Positions 1 to 8,566 of a stretch of DNA of 64,000 bases are shown piece after piece. Within the stretch, counting starts at the first letter, position 1, and each line of letters opens with the position of its first letter. A program made the translations under genes and the position numbers. The stretch is from Pseudomonas flavescens (GTDB taxonomy: Bacteria > Pseudomonadota > Gammaproteobacteria > Pseudomonadales > Pseudomonadaceae): the NCBI RefSeq assembly GCF_013408425.1, contig NZ_JACBYV010000001.1:4960001-5024000 (forward strand), given 5' to 3'. The notes beneath the pieces were generated by a model. That model made no database searches. It was given only the letters and a program-made list of their open reading frames with translations, and was not told where the DNA came from.

Positions 1-934
1 GGTAGCTGGTCTTGTCGAAGGCCAGGTTGATGGCCTGGCGCACGGCAGGCTTGTCCAGTGGCGGGTGCTGGCTGTTGATGCCGACGAAGGCGGTCATGAA
101 GGCCGCGGTTTTCACGCTGCCGAGGTTGGCGTCCTTGGTGGCGGCTTCGACGTCCAGCGGCTTGGGCGACAGGGCGATATGGCATTCGCCACGGCGCAGC
201 TTCTGCAGGCGCACGTTGGCATCCGGGGTGATGGCAAAGACCAGTGCGTCGACATTCGGTTTGCCGGCGAAGTAATCCTCGTTGGCGACATAACGGACGG
301 CGGCGTCCTTCTGGAAGCGCCTGAACACGAAAGGCCCGGTGCCGATGGGCTGGCTGTTGAGCTTCTCGGGGGTTTCGGCCTTGAACAACTGGTCCGCGTA
401 TTCGGCCGAGTAGATGGAGGCGAAGCCCATGCTCAGCGTGGCGAGGAAGGTCGCGTCCGGTTTGTTGAGGGTAATACGCACCTGGTGGGCGTCGACCTTC
501 TCGACCGCCTTGACCAGCTCCGGCCACTGCATGGATTGGGCGTGGGGATAGCCGCTGGTGGCTACCTTGTGCCAGGGCTGGGTGGGATCGAGCATGCGCT
601 GGAAACTGAACAGCACGTCGTCGGCTTCCAGTGGACGGCTTGGCTTGAAGTAGTCGGTGCGGTGGAACTGCACGTCGTTGCGCAGGGTGAAGGTGTAGAC
701 GAGGCCGTCCTGGGAAACCTCCCATTTGCTGGCCAGGCTCGGTACCAGCTTGCCGCTGGCGGCATCGAAATCGACCAGGCGGTTCATCAGCACGTCGGCC
801 GACGCGTTGGTGGTGGTCAGGGAGTTGTACTGCACCACGTCGAACCCGTCCGGGCTGGCTTCGGTACAGACGCTGAGCGTAGCGGCCTGGGCGAACAGCG
901 GGGCGATGAGCAGCGGCAAAAGGGCGAGACGCAT
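1..934 (-). CDS. Peptide ABC transporter substrate-binding protein (SBP_bac_5, DppA/OppA type), partial
   Basis: Periplasmic binding subunit of a di/oligopeptide-type ABC importer. About 311 N-terminal residues are present; the family is usually near 530, so the C-terminus lies beyond base 1. The start has a Sec signal (MRLALLPLLIAPLFAQA, likely cut after AQA) and AGGAG six bases upstream of the ATG at 934. The mature part carries typical family segments: ASPDGFDVVQYNS near the start, then LEADDVLFSFQRMLDP and IGTGPFVFRRF. I recall P. aeruginosa having a DppA paralogue next to rpmB, as here, but substrate cannot be read from sequence. No permease or ATPase gene is in view. Confidence 0.85.
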   Translation of the reverse strand, partial: MRLALLPLLIAPLFAQAATLSVCTEASPDGFDVVQYNSLTTTNASADVLMNRLVDFDAASGKLVPSLASKWEVSQDGLVYTFTLRNDVQFHRTDYFKPSRPLEADDVLFSFQRMLDPTQPWHKVATSGYPHAQSMQWPELVKAVEKVDAHQVRITLNKPDATFLATLSMGFASIYSAEYADQLFKAETPEKLNSQPIGTGPFVFRRFQKDAAVRYVANEDYFAGKPNVDALVFAITPDANVRLQKLRRGECHIALSPKPLDVEAATKDANLGSVKTAAFMTAFVGINSQHPPLDKPAVRQAINLAFDKTSY

Positions 935-1140
935 GGGGAACTCCTGAGCGGGGCGGCGCGCATCCGGCGGGCCGTCGAATGGAAAACGCTGACTGGGGTG
1001 GGTCGCGTTGACGCGTGAACAGACACTAAGCGATAAGTCGGAGGGGAACAACGTATCGTCGCGACGAATGGTCATTGCCGGGCGAGCCCGCATCGCCGGG
1101 CCGGCGCACGGCGAGCCGCGTATTTAAAGTGTGGTCGTGC

Positions 1141-1169
1141 TTGTTGCTGTGGGGGCTTTCTGGTATAAA
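1141..1169 (+). promoter_or_regulatory. Sigma-70 promoter of rpmBG
   Basis: TTGTTG at 1141-1146 and TATAAA at 1164-1169 are separated by exactly 17 bases, close to the sigma-70 consensus. The transcript would begin near 1176, giving a leader of about 140 bases before rpmB, long for a simple ribosome-binding leader. Confidence 0.65.
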
Positions 1170-1271
1170 GCAGCGCTCTTTTCTAGGGGCCCGGTTGCTT
1201 GATTGCGATCTATCGCCGGTAAGACCCTGAAGAAACGCGGCGCCCAGCGCCGAAAAACAGAGATTAAGCGG

Positions 1272-1290
1272 CCAACCCATGCCGGGTTGG
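1272..1290 (+). promoter_or_regulatory. Hairpin in the rpmB leader
   Basis: CCAACCC and GGGTTGG form a 7-bp stem around a short ATGCC loop, ending about 25 bases before the rpmB ATG. Ribosomal protein operons are often autoregulated through leader RNA, so this is a candidate element, but the hairpin is small and the role is inference only. Confidence 0.35.
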
Positions 1291-1315
1291 GCATGTGGTT
1301 TTAGAGGGCTGAGGT

Positions 1316-1552
1316 ATGTCGAGAGTCTGTCAAGTTACCGGTAAGGGTCCGGTAACCGGGAATAACATTTCCCACGCCAACAACAAAACCCGTCGTCGTT
1401 TCCTGCCGAACCTGCAGCATCACCGCTTCTGGGTCGAGTCTGAGAACCGTTTCGTTCGTCTGCGTCTTACCGCTAAAGGTATGCGCATCATCGACAAACG
1501 TGGTATTGACGTAGTCTTGGCCGAGCTTCGTGCTCGTGGCGAAAAGGTTTAA
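1316..1552 (+). CDS. rpmB: 50S ribosomal protein L28
   Basis: Large-subunit ribosomal protein bL28, 78 aa, the normal family length. It begins [17 protein letters not shown], with the characteristic CQVTGK start and the later [13 protein letters not shown] segment that contacts 23S rRNA. GAGG lies just upstream of the ATG. It is the first gene of a two-gene operon with rpmG nine bases downstream, the standard bacterial arrangement. Codon use is of the highly expressed type. Confidence 0.98.
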   Translation: MSRVCQVTGKGPVTGNNISHANNKTRRRFLPNLQHHRFWVESENRFVRLRLTAKGMRIIDKRGIDVVLAELRARGEKV

Positions 1553-1561
1553 GGAGCTATC

Positions 1562-1717
1562 ATGCGCGAACTGATCCGTTTGGTGTCCAGTGCCGGTACC
1601 GGCCACTTCTACACCACCGACAAGAACAAACGCACCACCCCCGACAAGCTCGAAATCAAGAAATTCGACCCTGTCGCACGCAAGCACGTGAACTACAAGG
1701 AAGCCAAGATCAAGTAA
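1562..1717 (+). CDS. rpmG: 50S ribosomal protein L33
   Basis: Large-subunit ribosomal protein bL33, 51 aa. It begins [19 protein letters not shown] and ends [11 protein letters not shown], both family signatures. AAGGAG sits before the ATG at 1562, nine bases after rpmB. It lacks the zinc-binding Cys pairs of the C+ type of L33, so it is the zinc-independent form. A strong terminator follows within 25 bases and closes the rpmBG operon. Confidence 0.98.
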   Translation: MRELIRLVSSAGTGHFYTTDKNKRTTPDKLEIKKFDPVARKHVNYKEAKIK

Positions 1718-1739
1718 TTGATCGGCGACCCTGTTGTTG

Positions 1740-1768
1740 AAAAAGCCCGCCTCATGGCGGGCTTTTTC
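1740..1768 (+). terminator. Rho-independent terminator of rpmBG
   Basis: AAAAAGCCCGCC, a short loop, then GGCGGGCTTTTT: a GC-rich stem followed by a T-run, 23 bases after the rpmG stop. The A-run on the other side could let it also act on the convergent acylase gene. Confidence 0.9.
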
Positions 1769-1794
1769 ATGCCCGTGATTTGCCTGCCAGGCGG

Positions 1795-4173
1795 TCAGGG
1801 GGCGGGCTGCAAGGTCAGCGTGCTGCGGGTATTGGCGACGACGTCCTCGTCGCTCAGGTGCTGTGGTACGTAGGCGCCATCGATGAAGCGCTGCGCCTGG
1901 TCGCTGTAGTGGCGATCGAAGGGCACGCCGCTCTGGCCGAGCGGGTTGATGCCCAGGCTGTGGCTGGCATCGGCCATATCGATCAGGCGCCGCGTGGAGG
2001 GGCCGTGGCCTACCTGCCAGGGCGCGCTGGCGATGCGGTGCGACAGGTTGTTCGGCGTTTCATGGCCACCGGGCGCAGCCAACGGACCGATGTTGAGTAG
2101 CGCGTCCAGTGGCCATTGCACGCCGAGCGGATGCTGATGGGTGAGCGTGTGTGCCGGCCCCCAGTGCCATTGCCCGGGATTCTCGCCAAGGGTCGCTCGC
2201 AGGTGCTGCAGGGTCGCGCGCCAGGCATCGGCCACTGCGTCGGCGCGGCTGCGGGATTGGCCGTCGGCACGTGCCCACCAGGGCGATTGCGGGTCGGCGG
2301 TGAGGCGCGGCAACGCACTGTCGATCATGCGCGTCGACAGCAATCGCTCGAAGGAGGCCTGGCCCAGCCTCTCGGCCATGGCCAAGCGGCTCAGCTCGAA
2401 GATGAACTGGTTGAACAGGGTGGCGGCCACTGAATCCAGCGGATGATCGCCCTTCCAGGTGGCCAGGGTTTCGACCAGTTCCCGTTCGGGCTCGTCCGCT
2501 GCCGCTGCGCGCAAGTCGTCGAGGATCGGCGCCAGCAGCCGCGGGCCGTAATCGGTGCCGGTCTCCAGTTGCAGGGCCTGGCTGTTGTGCAGGTCCCAGC
2601 GTATAGCCGGGTCGGCCAGGTGCCGATTCAGGCGCTGGCCGCGTTCCGGCGGGTTGTAGTAGCCGGGAATCTCCAGGCCACTGGCCGAAAGCGGCTGGAA
2701 ATTGGCTGAAACGATATACCCGCGCGCCGGGTTCTCCTCCTGAGGGTTGGCGCTGAAGGGCTGGAAGCCGGGTTTGTCCGCCGCGTCGCTGCCGCCGTCG
2801 AGAATGAACGCCGGATTCACCCCGGCAGGTCGTTCAGGCAGTTTCGCCGCGGCCCACCAGGCGATGTCACCGCTGGCGTTGGCCCAGACCAGGTTGAGGC
2901 CTGGAGCGTGTATGCGCTCTGCAGCGGCGCGGCCCTTTTCGAGGGTGTCGGCGCGGTTCAGGCGGTAGAAGGCGTCGAGCAGCGGGTTCTCGGTTTCCAG
3001 AAAGGCCCACCACATGGCGATCGGTGTCGTGCCATCGGCATCGCCCAGGGCATCGTTGATGATCGGGCCGTGAGGGGAGCGGCGCAACGCCAGGGTTACC
3101 GGCTCGGCATCCTTGACCTGAATGGTCTCCTGGCGACGCTGCAGAGCGACCCAGCGGCCCTGGTACCAGACCTGCTCGGGATCGTCCGGGTTGACCCGTT
3201 CGGCGATCAGGTCCATGTCGTCGTTCTGGAACATGGTCAGGCTCCAGGCGAAGTCGCGGTTGTGGCCGAGAAACGCCACCGGGGTCGCCGGCTGGTGATG
3301 GCCGTACAGCTCGAAGCCCGGGTACTTGAGGTGCGCCTCGTACCACACCGACGGTGCGGAGAAGCGAATATGCGGGTCGCCGGCCAGCAGGGGCTTGCCA
3401 CTGGCGGTGCGCGAACCCGATACCGCCCAGGCATTGCTGCCCTCGAACTGTGGCAGGCCGTTGTCGATCAGGGCCTGCTGGCTGAGCTGGGCAAGGCGGT
3501 CGAGCGCCTGCCAGTCGCTCTTCCCGAGGGAGGCGTCGAGCACGCCTTCGGGGTGCCAGTCGATATCGAAGATTTTCAGGTAGTCGCTGCCGAGCTCGTC
3601 GCGAATGTGGGTCAGCAGCGGTTCGCTGCGCAGCGCTGCGGCGAAGCTGTAGGTCAGGTAACCGGCGATGGACAGGGTGTCGGCGGCCGTGAAAGGGCGC
3701 TTCTCGATACCCAGCAGGTCGAACTCCAGGGGCGCCGGGCGGCTGTCCTGATACTGGTTGATGCCATCGAGATAGGCGGCGAGTGCCTTGGCGTGGGGGC
3801 TGTCGGCATCCAGTCGGGCGGCCTGCTGGTCGGCCCTCGCACGGATTTCCAGGCTGCGGAACAGGCGGTCGGTGGGCAACAGTTTGGCGCCGAGAATTTC
3901 TGCCAGTTCACCGCGCGCCAGGCGGCGTAGCATCTCCATCTGGAACAGGCGATCCTGGGCCTGCACGAAGCCCAGGGCGCGGTACAGGTCGGCCTCGTTC
4001 TGCGCTTCGATATGCGGCACGCCGCGCTCGTCATAGCGCACCTCGACGGGCGCGCTCAAACCCTGCAGAGTCAGTTGGCCCTCACGCAGTGGCTGCTTGC
4101 CGTGCAGGTACCAGGCTCCTGCGCCAGTCACTGCCAGCATGAGTGCAGCCAGGGTGATAAATAGGCGTTTCAT
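1795..4173 (-). CDS. Penicillin acylase family hydrolase (possible acyl-homoserine-lactone acylase)
   Basis: N-terminal nucleophile amidohydrolase of the penicillin acylase family, 792 aa. An N-terminal signal or anchor segment (residues about 3-22) suggests periplasmic export. The precursor would be cleaved before the catalytic Ser of GSNAW (about residue 246), giving alpha and beta chains; LLAGDPHI and WSLTMFQNDDMDL downstream are typical beta-chain motifs. The ATG at 4173 is preferred over a GTG at 4179 because AAGGA lies seven bases before it. Size and neighbourhood resemble P. aeruginosa HacB (PA0305, from memory), which cleaves long-chain acyl-homoserine lactones; the substrate here is unproven, so no symbol is given. 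Confidence 0.88.
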   Translation of the reverse strand: MKRLFITLAALMLAVTGAGAWYLHGKQPLREGQLTLQGLSAPVEVRYDERGVPHIEAQNEADLYRALGFVQAQDRLFQMEMLRRLARGELAEILGAKLLPTDRLFRSLEIRARADQQAARLDADSPHAKALAAYLDGINQYQDSRPAPLEFDLLGIEKRPFTAADTLSIAGYLTYSFAAALRSEPLLTHIRDELGSDYLKIFDIDWHPEGVLDASLGKSDWQALDRLAQLSQQALIDNGLPQFEGSNAWAVSGSRTASGKPLLAGDPHIRFSAPSVWYEAHLKYPGFELYGHHQPATPVAFLGHNRDFAWSLTMFQNDDMDLIAERVNPDDPEQVWYQGRWVALQRRQETIQVKDAEPVTLALRRSPHGPIINDALGDADGTTPIAMWWAFLETENPLLDAFYRLNRADTLEKGRAAAERIHAPGLNLVWANASGDIAWWAAAKLPERPAGVNPAFILDGGSDAADKPGFQPFSANPQEENPARGYIVSANFQPLSASGLEIPGYYNPPERGQRLNRHLADPAIRWDLHNSQALQLETGTDYGPRLLAPILDDLRAAAADEPERELVETLATWKGDHPLDSVAATLFNQFIFELSRLAMAERLGQASFERLLSTRMIDSALPRLTADPQSPWWARADGQSRSRADAVADAWRATLQHLRATLGENPGQWHWGPAHTLTHQHPLGVQWPLDALLNIGPLAAPGGHETPNNLSHRIASAPWQVGHGPSTRRLIDMADASHSLGINPLGQSGVPFDRHYSDQAQRFIDGAYVPQHLSDEDVVANTRSTLTLQPAP

Positions 4174-4509
4174 GCTCACATCCTTGTTCCGGGGGCGCCC
4201 ATGCTGCGAGCAATCGGCGCCGGCCGCAACCAGGGTCTACTGACGTTTCAACGCGAGGCGCGTTGCCGCGAGAAATTTCGCCAGGAGAGGCAGAGTACAC
4301 AGGGAATGGACTAGCCGTCCGCGCCTTGCCTTTTCAGGTCCTCCAGCGACGCATGGCGAAACTCCCCGCGCAACCCGCAGGACCGGTCCCGCTTTGCCGC
4401 GATGCTGCGTTTCTCACCAACTCATTTGGCCAGCCAAACTTCGCGGCTCGTGCCTTGCCTATCGGCAAAACCGACGCCGGCGCGGCTGTGCGTGGAACGT
4501 CAACAGACT
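4174..4509. other. Intergenic region with an inverted repeat pair
   Basis: No gene is supported in these 336 bases between two minus-strand genes. The region is dominated by the inverted repeat described separately (arms at 4232-4249 and 4495-4511). The part next to 4173 holds the acylase ribosome binding site. Confidence 0.55.
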
Positions 4510-4511
4510 CT
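4232..4511. repeat. Inverted pair of a dispersed element ending in GTCTGTTGACGTT
   Basis: The left arm (AGGGTCTACTGACGTTTC, 4232-4249) and the complement of the right arm (4495-4511) match at about 14 of 17 positions and point inward, about 280 bases apart. The outer end of the right arm overlaps the TAG stop codon of the chemoreceptor gene. A third copy of the same end is at 61869-61886, where it overlaps the TAG stop of another gene. This looks like a MITE-like or other non-coding dispersed element; I cannot name the family. Confidence 0.5.
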
Positions 4512-5997
4512 AAGGCGTCGCGCGGTTCTGGCTGACGTGAAACTGGTCACAAAGGCCATTGAGATGCTCGGCCAGCGAGGCCAGGCGCTGGCTGTCACCA
4601 GCCACCTCGCCCGCGTCACGTGCAGTGTCTCCGGCGACCTGACGAACCTGTTCGATCAGGCGTGCCACTTCGGCGGTAGCCGCCAACTGCTCGCGCGTGG
4701 AAACGCCGATAGCCTGAATGGCCTCGATGGAGCGGTGCACGTTGTCCAGCAGGGCCACGGTGCGCTGGGTATGGCCAACGCAGCGGGCCACGCCAGCATG
4801 ACTTTCGGCCATCGCATTCACCGCGTTGGTCGAGCCCTGCTGCAGGCGGGCGATCATGCCCTGAATCTCGCCGGTGGCCTGCTGGGTACGTTGTGCGAGC
4901 TGTCGTACCTCATCGGCCACTACCGCGAAGCCGCGGCCCTGCTCGCCAGCGCGGGCGGCTTCGATGGCGGCGTTGAGAGCCAGCAGGTTGGTCTGCTCGG
5001 CCACCGAGCGAATCACCTCCAGTACCTTGTCGATGGCTCTGGCTTCGTCGGCCAGTTCCTGCACCACGCTGCTGCTGCCGTCGATCTGCCGGGCCAGGCT
5101 CTGGATCTCGCTCTGCGTATCGGTGATCGCCGAGGCGCCCGCTGCGGCATCGCGATCGGCCAGGCGTGCGGTTTGCGCCGCCTGTTCAGCGCTGTTGGAG
5201 ACCTCGCCCACGGCCAGGGTCATCTGCTCGATGGCACCACCCATCTGCGCAGTGGCGTTGAGCAGATCCTCGGCGCACTTGTTCAGCTCGAGGGTGGACT
5301 GGCTGAGGTGCTGGCTGGTACTGCGCAGTTCATCGCCTGCGCCGACGACCCGGCTGACCAGGTTGTCGAGCAGTGCCAGAAAGCGATTGAAGCGTTGCGC
5401 CAGGCGGTCGCTGGAGGTGCTGCGGTACGCCAGGTCGACAGGTTCGCCATCGCGCAGCAGGTGCGCGGAGGTGCGTTGCAGGTCTTCGCCTGCCGCCGCT
5501 TCACGGGCGCTGTGGCGAGCCAGCACGAGCAGGATGATGGTCTCGGCGATCACATAGGCGGCGTGGATGAACACCACGGGCCAGCCAGCGCCGGCTTGCA
5601 GGAGGAACACGCCGCTGCCGTTCTGCTGCAGGGCGAAGAAGCTCAGGTGATGCACGGCGATGGTGCCGGCAGCCAGCAGTATTGGCAGCCAGTCGCGGTA
5701 ATAGACCAGGAACGCCAGCAGGACGAATACGCTGAAATGCATCTCGACCATGCCATGACTCTGCTGGATATGCAGCGCGGCCAGCACCATGAATGCCACC
5801 GCGATCAGGCAGCGATAGGGCCGGGTGCCGCCGATCATGGCGTACAGCGCACTGAGCGCGATGGCCGTACCGCCGCCGATGATCAGTGCCGCCGCCCAGG
5901 TCGCGTGCCAGAACGCCAGCCCGAGCGCGTACAGGGTCATCAGCCAGACTACGCAAAGCATCAGGCGGTCGGCCTGGCGATAGAAATTGTTGTGCAT
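4510..5997 (-). CDS. Methyl-accepting chemotaxis protein with a six-helix membrane sensor
   Basis: Chemoreceptor of 495 aa. Instead of a periplasmic ligand domain it has about six closely spaced membrane helices (residues 12-160) with no large extracellular loop. Seven His lie in this part (H31, H76, H81, H87, H116, H117, H145), and MVEMHF and YYRDW look conserved in type. A short HAMP-like linker follows, then the cytoplasmic signalling coiled coil with the hairpin tip [20 protein letters not shown] and [11 protein letters not shown], which contacts CheA/CheW. No NWETF-type CheR-docking pentapeptide ends the protein. AAGGGA lies four bases before the ATG. No che genes are nearby, as is common for orphan receptors in Pseudomonas. 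The signal sensed is unknown. Confidence 0.9.
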   Translation of the reverse strand: MHNNFYRQADRLMLCVVWLMTLYALGLAFWHATWAAALIIGGGTAIALSALYAMIGGTRPYRCLIAVAFMVLAALHIQQSHGMVEMHFSVFVLLAFLVYYRDWLPILLAAGTIAVHHLSFFALQQNGSGVFLLQAGAGWPVVFIHAAYVIAETIILLVLARHSAREAAAGEDLQRTSAHLLRDGEPVDLAYRSTSSDRLAQRFNRFLALLDNLVSRVVGAGDELRSTSQHLSQSTLELNKCAEDLLNATAQMGGAIEQMTLAVGEVSNSAEQAAQTARLADRDAAAGASAITDTQSEIQSLARQIDGSSSVVQELADEARAIDKVLEVIRSVAEQTNLLALNAAIEAARAGEQGRGFAVVADEVRQLAQRTQQATGEIQGMIARLQQGSTNAVNAMAESHAGVARCVGHTQRTVALLDNVHRSIEAIQAIGVSTREQLAATAEVARLIEQVRQVAGDTARDAGEVAGDSQRLASLAEHLNGLCDQFHVSQNRATP

Positions 5998-6081
5998 GGT
6001 GTCCCTTCCAATTGCTGCAGCGCCAAGAAGTTTTGGCAGAACAGTGAAGGAATCGCAAGTTCGATGCCATTCAATGGCCGT

Positions 6082-6657
6082 TCAGCGCAGTTTTACCCAA
6101 TCGCAGAAGCAGCCGCTGGCCAGATTGTTGTTCGCAACGACTTTCCGGCCATCGAGCAACGCGTCGAGTACGGGCTCGATGAAGCTGTTGCCGGAGGTGC
6201 AGGTAAAACCGCTGCTGTAGGGGCCGAAATAGGCCAGTTCGCCGCGCTGATCCCAGATCGCCACGGCCGGGCTGGCTGGCAGGTTGTCGCTGCCCGTCAA
6301 CCCATCGAGCGGTTGCAGGGCGCTCAGGCTGGCCGGCAGCTGTCCGTCCGTGCCCGCTTTCTGTACGACGTGGAAGCTCACGCCGCGCGACGAGTAACGC
6401 TCCGTGAGCTCGCTGAGGTGTTGCTGATTGCCGACGTTGCAGGGGCATGCCGGATCCCAGAAATGCACCAGGCGGATTTCGCCCGGCCCGGCCAGTGTTG
6501 CCGGCAGGCGCAGCTCGCTGCCCGTGAACAGGGCGGTGCGATCACTGAACGGGCGCAGATAACGCGCCTCGAACCACCAGAAGGCGACGACCATGGCGAC
6601 CAGCCAGGTCACGGTGACCAGGCAGGCGAGCAGGGTGGTGCGTCGGGAACGGGCCAT
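6082..6657 (-). CDS. Membrane-anchored thioredoxin-fold protein (DUF6436 type)
   Basis: 191 aa, with one N-terminal membrane segment (residues about 8-27) and a periplasmic thioredoxin-like domain. The segment LVHFWDPACPCNVGNQQHL has the thioredoxin WxxxCxC layout, here CPC rather than CxxC, and a Cys-rich C-terminus (TCTSGN, SGCFCDW). It could be a periplasmic thiol oxidoreductase or a metal-handling protein; neither is proven. The start is set at 6657, where GGAAG stands seven bases upstream, rather than at further-upstream in-frame codons. It is followed by the chemoreceptor gene on the same strand, 84 bases away. Confidence 0.75.
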   Translation of the reverse strand: MARSRRTTLLACLVTVTWLVAMVVAFWWFEARYLRPFSDRTALFTGSELRLPATLAGPGEIRLVHFWDPACPCNVGNQQHLSELTERYSSRGVSFHVVQKAGTDGQLPASLSALQPLDGLTGSDNLPASPAVAIWDQRGELAYFGPYSSGFTCTSGNSFIEPVLDALLDGRKVVANNNLASGCFCDWVKLR

Positions 6658-6808
6658 ATGACAGCTTCCGTTGGGTGAGGGAGACGGCTTCCAGGTACAC
6701 CGAGCCTGCAACTGCCGATGCCGGCTTGCCACGGGGCGCTCGGCGGCAGAAGATCGCTACTCTACCCGTTGCCCCGTTGGGGCGACGCTGCTGTGAGTCA
6801 AAAGAGTC

Positions 6809-7750
6809 ATGAGCCTGATGTCCGATACCTTTGAGCCCCAATCCCTGGTCGCCAGCCTGCGTCCTCTGGCCAGCGCCGCGCCGCTTTCGCCGGCGGAGCT
6901 CGTCTACCGGCAGTTCTACGGCTTCGTGCCGCAGGATGCGGTGCAAACGCGGCTGGGCTGGTTCGCGGTGGACGATTATCGCATCGCCGCCCAGCTGTGG
7001 CAGCCCGTTGCGCCGCGCGCGACCCTGTTGCTCCTGCATGGCTATTACGATCACAGCGGCCTGTATCGCCATGTGATTCAGTGGGGCCTGGAGATGGGGT
7101 TCGCCGTGCTCGCCGTCGACTTGCCCGGGCATGGGTTGTCCAGTGGGCTGCGCGCCAGCATCAATGATTTCGCCGAGTATCAGGCCGTGCTGCGTGCTGC
7201 CCTGCAGCAGGCTGGTGCGCTGGGGCTGCCGGAGCCCTGGCACCTGTGTGGGCAGAGCACCGGTGGTGCGATTCTGATCGACTACCTGCTCAACGACAAG
7301 CCGCTGGGTGCCGTGGGTGAAACCATCCTGCTGGCGCCGCTGGTACGGCCGCGGCGCTGGAACTGGTCACAACTCAGCTATCGCCTGCTGCGCCGTTTCG
7401 TTCAGGAGATTCCACGGCGCTTCAGCGAAAATTCCAGTGACCTGGAGTTCCTCGATTTCCTGCGCAATCGCGATCCCTTGCAGCCCAAGGTAGTGCCAAC
7501 TGTCTGGGTCGGGGCGCTGAGCCAGTGGGTGCCGCGCATCGAGCAGGCCCAGCGCAGTGCGCGCAGCCCGCTGATCATTCAGGGCGAGGCGGATATGACG
7601 GTGGACTGGCGGCACAATCTCGGCGTGCTGGAGAGCAAGTTCAGTTCGCCGCGGATCTTTCGCCTGCCCGAAGCCCGCCATCACCTGGCCAACGAGGCTG
7701 CACCGTTACGGCAGCGCTATTTCGATTATCTGGGCGAGCAACTGAGCTGA
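6809..7750 (+). CDS. Alpha/beta hydrolase, monoacylglycerol-lipase-like
   Basis: 313 aa, Hydrolase_4 type serine esterase or lysophospholipase without an export signal. The oxyanion-hole HG lies in LLLLHGYYDHSG (77-78), the nucleophile is Ser150 in GQSTG, and the acid is probably Asp262 in GEADMTVD. The His is in EARHHLANE (His291). DLPGHGLSSG around 104-113 is also typical. Two ATGs nine bases apart (6809 and 6818) are possible starts and neither has a strong ribosome binding site. It ends two bases from the convergent DUF2059 gene. Confidence 0.82.
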   Translation: MSLMSDTFEPQSLVASLRPLASAAPLSPAELVYRQFYGFVPQDAVQTRLGWFAVDDYRIAAQLWQPVAPRATLLLLHGYYDHSGLYRHVIQWGLEMGFAVLAVDLPGHGLSSGLRASINDFAEYQAVLRAALQQAGALGLPEPWHLCGQSTGGAILIDYLLNDKPLGAVGETILLAPLVRPRRWNWSQLSYRLLRRFVQEIPRRFSENSSDLEFLDFLRNRDPLQPKVVPTVWVGALSQWVPRIEQAQRSARSPLIIQGEADMTVDWRHNLGVLESKFSSPRIFRLPEARHHLANEAAPLRQRYFDYLGEQLS

Positions 7751-7752
7751 GC

Positions 7753-8484
7753 TCACTGACCTACCGCCAGGCCAGCGCGTACGGCGGCCAATGCAGCCTT
7801 GTAGTAAGCCGCGCCGTCATTGGATTGGGCGAACGTGACGAACTCCTCCAGTTCCGGGTCGGATAACGTGCGGTAGACATGCAGCAGGGTGTTGTCGAGG
7901 TCTTTGTCGATCTGCGTCATCAGACGCTGGCGCTGGCCGTCGAGCAGGCCTTGAGCCGTGCCACCGCCGAGCAGGCCGGGAATCATCTGGCTCAGGCTGT
8001 CGGCAGCGACACCTGCCAGAGCCAGGCTGATTTCCGCCCCCGCCTCGCTGGCCGGCAGGGCCTGCGCCAGGTGGCGAATCAGCAGGCGGCGGGTGGCATC
8101 CGCTTCGCTGAGCGGCAGGCCATCGGCGTACTTGGCCAATTGGTCCGGACGCGTGGCGAGCAGCTCCGCTTCGACGATCTTGCGGCCCAACGGCGATTCG
8201 AAGAAGCGCAGGGCCGGGGTCGGATCGGCCAGGTTCTCGCGCAAGCTGCGCTCTGCCCGTTCATCCATGGCCTTTGCAGCGAAGCGCTGGTTGCTGTTGC
8301 TCACCAGTGCCTGGTACACCGCCGGTGGCAGGCTCTTGCTGTAGCGTGCCTGAGCGGCGCTGAGGGCATCGCTGAAATGCGCACGTTGCTGCGGCCAGCC
8401 GGCTTTCTCGTACAGCTCGGCATGAGGCTCGGCCAGAGCGGGAAGGCTCAGGAGCACCAACAATAGACAACACAACGCGCGCAT
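7753..8484 (-). CDS. Secreted DUF2059 domain protein
   Basis: 243 aa. It begins with a clear signal peptide (MRALCCLLLVLLSLPALAEP, cut after ALA), so it is periplasmic. The rest is alpha-helical; the C-terminal third, with YRTLSDPELEEFVTFAQS and a following AAYYKA segment, matches the DUF2059 pattern. That domain has no assigned biochemical function. AGGAG stands five bases before the ATG. It is convergent with the alpha/beta hydrolase and divergent from the oxygenase gene starting 83 bases away. Confidence 0.85.
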   Translation of the reverse strand: MRALCCLLLVLLSLPALAEPHAELYEKAGWPQQRAHFSDALSAAQARYSKSLPPAVYQALVSNSNQRFAAKAMDERAERSLRENLADPTPALRFFESPLGRKIVEAELLATRPDQLAKYADGLPLSEADATRRLLIRHLAQALPASEAGAEISLALAGVAADSLSQMIPGLLGGGTAQGLLDGQRQRLMTQIDKDLDNTLLHVYRTLSDPELEEFVTFAQSNDGAAYYKAALAAVRAGLAVGQ

Positions 8485-8566
8485 AAGGACTCCTGTCTGG
8501 GGCAGCTATTTTCGGCAGCCAGGTGACGCTTGTCGAGGTGTAGTCGACACAGGGTAGAATCTTGTC

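Larger units (their letters stand above)
935..1315. other. Intergenic region between the divergent binding-protein gene and rpmB
   Basis: No gene is credible in these 381 bases. The half nearest rpmB holds a good sigma-70 promoter and a long transcribed leader with a small hairpin, listed separately. I see nothing recognisable in the half next to the binding-protein gene apart from its ribosome binding site. Confidence 0.6.

Noticed and set aside
1301..1687. 128-aa open frame over rpmBG
   Set aside because: It is antisense to two unmistakable ribosomal protein genes and shows no family features.
4174..4509. Insertion sequence remnant
   Set aside because: Inverted ends are present but no transposase fragment can be read in any frame between them, so it is listed as a non-coding repeat only.
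4402..6678. 758-aa open frame on the plus strand
   Set aside because: It is opposite the chemoreceptor and DUF6436 genes, has no known motifs, and reflects high third-position GC on the antisense strand.
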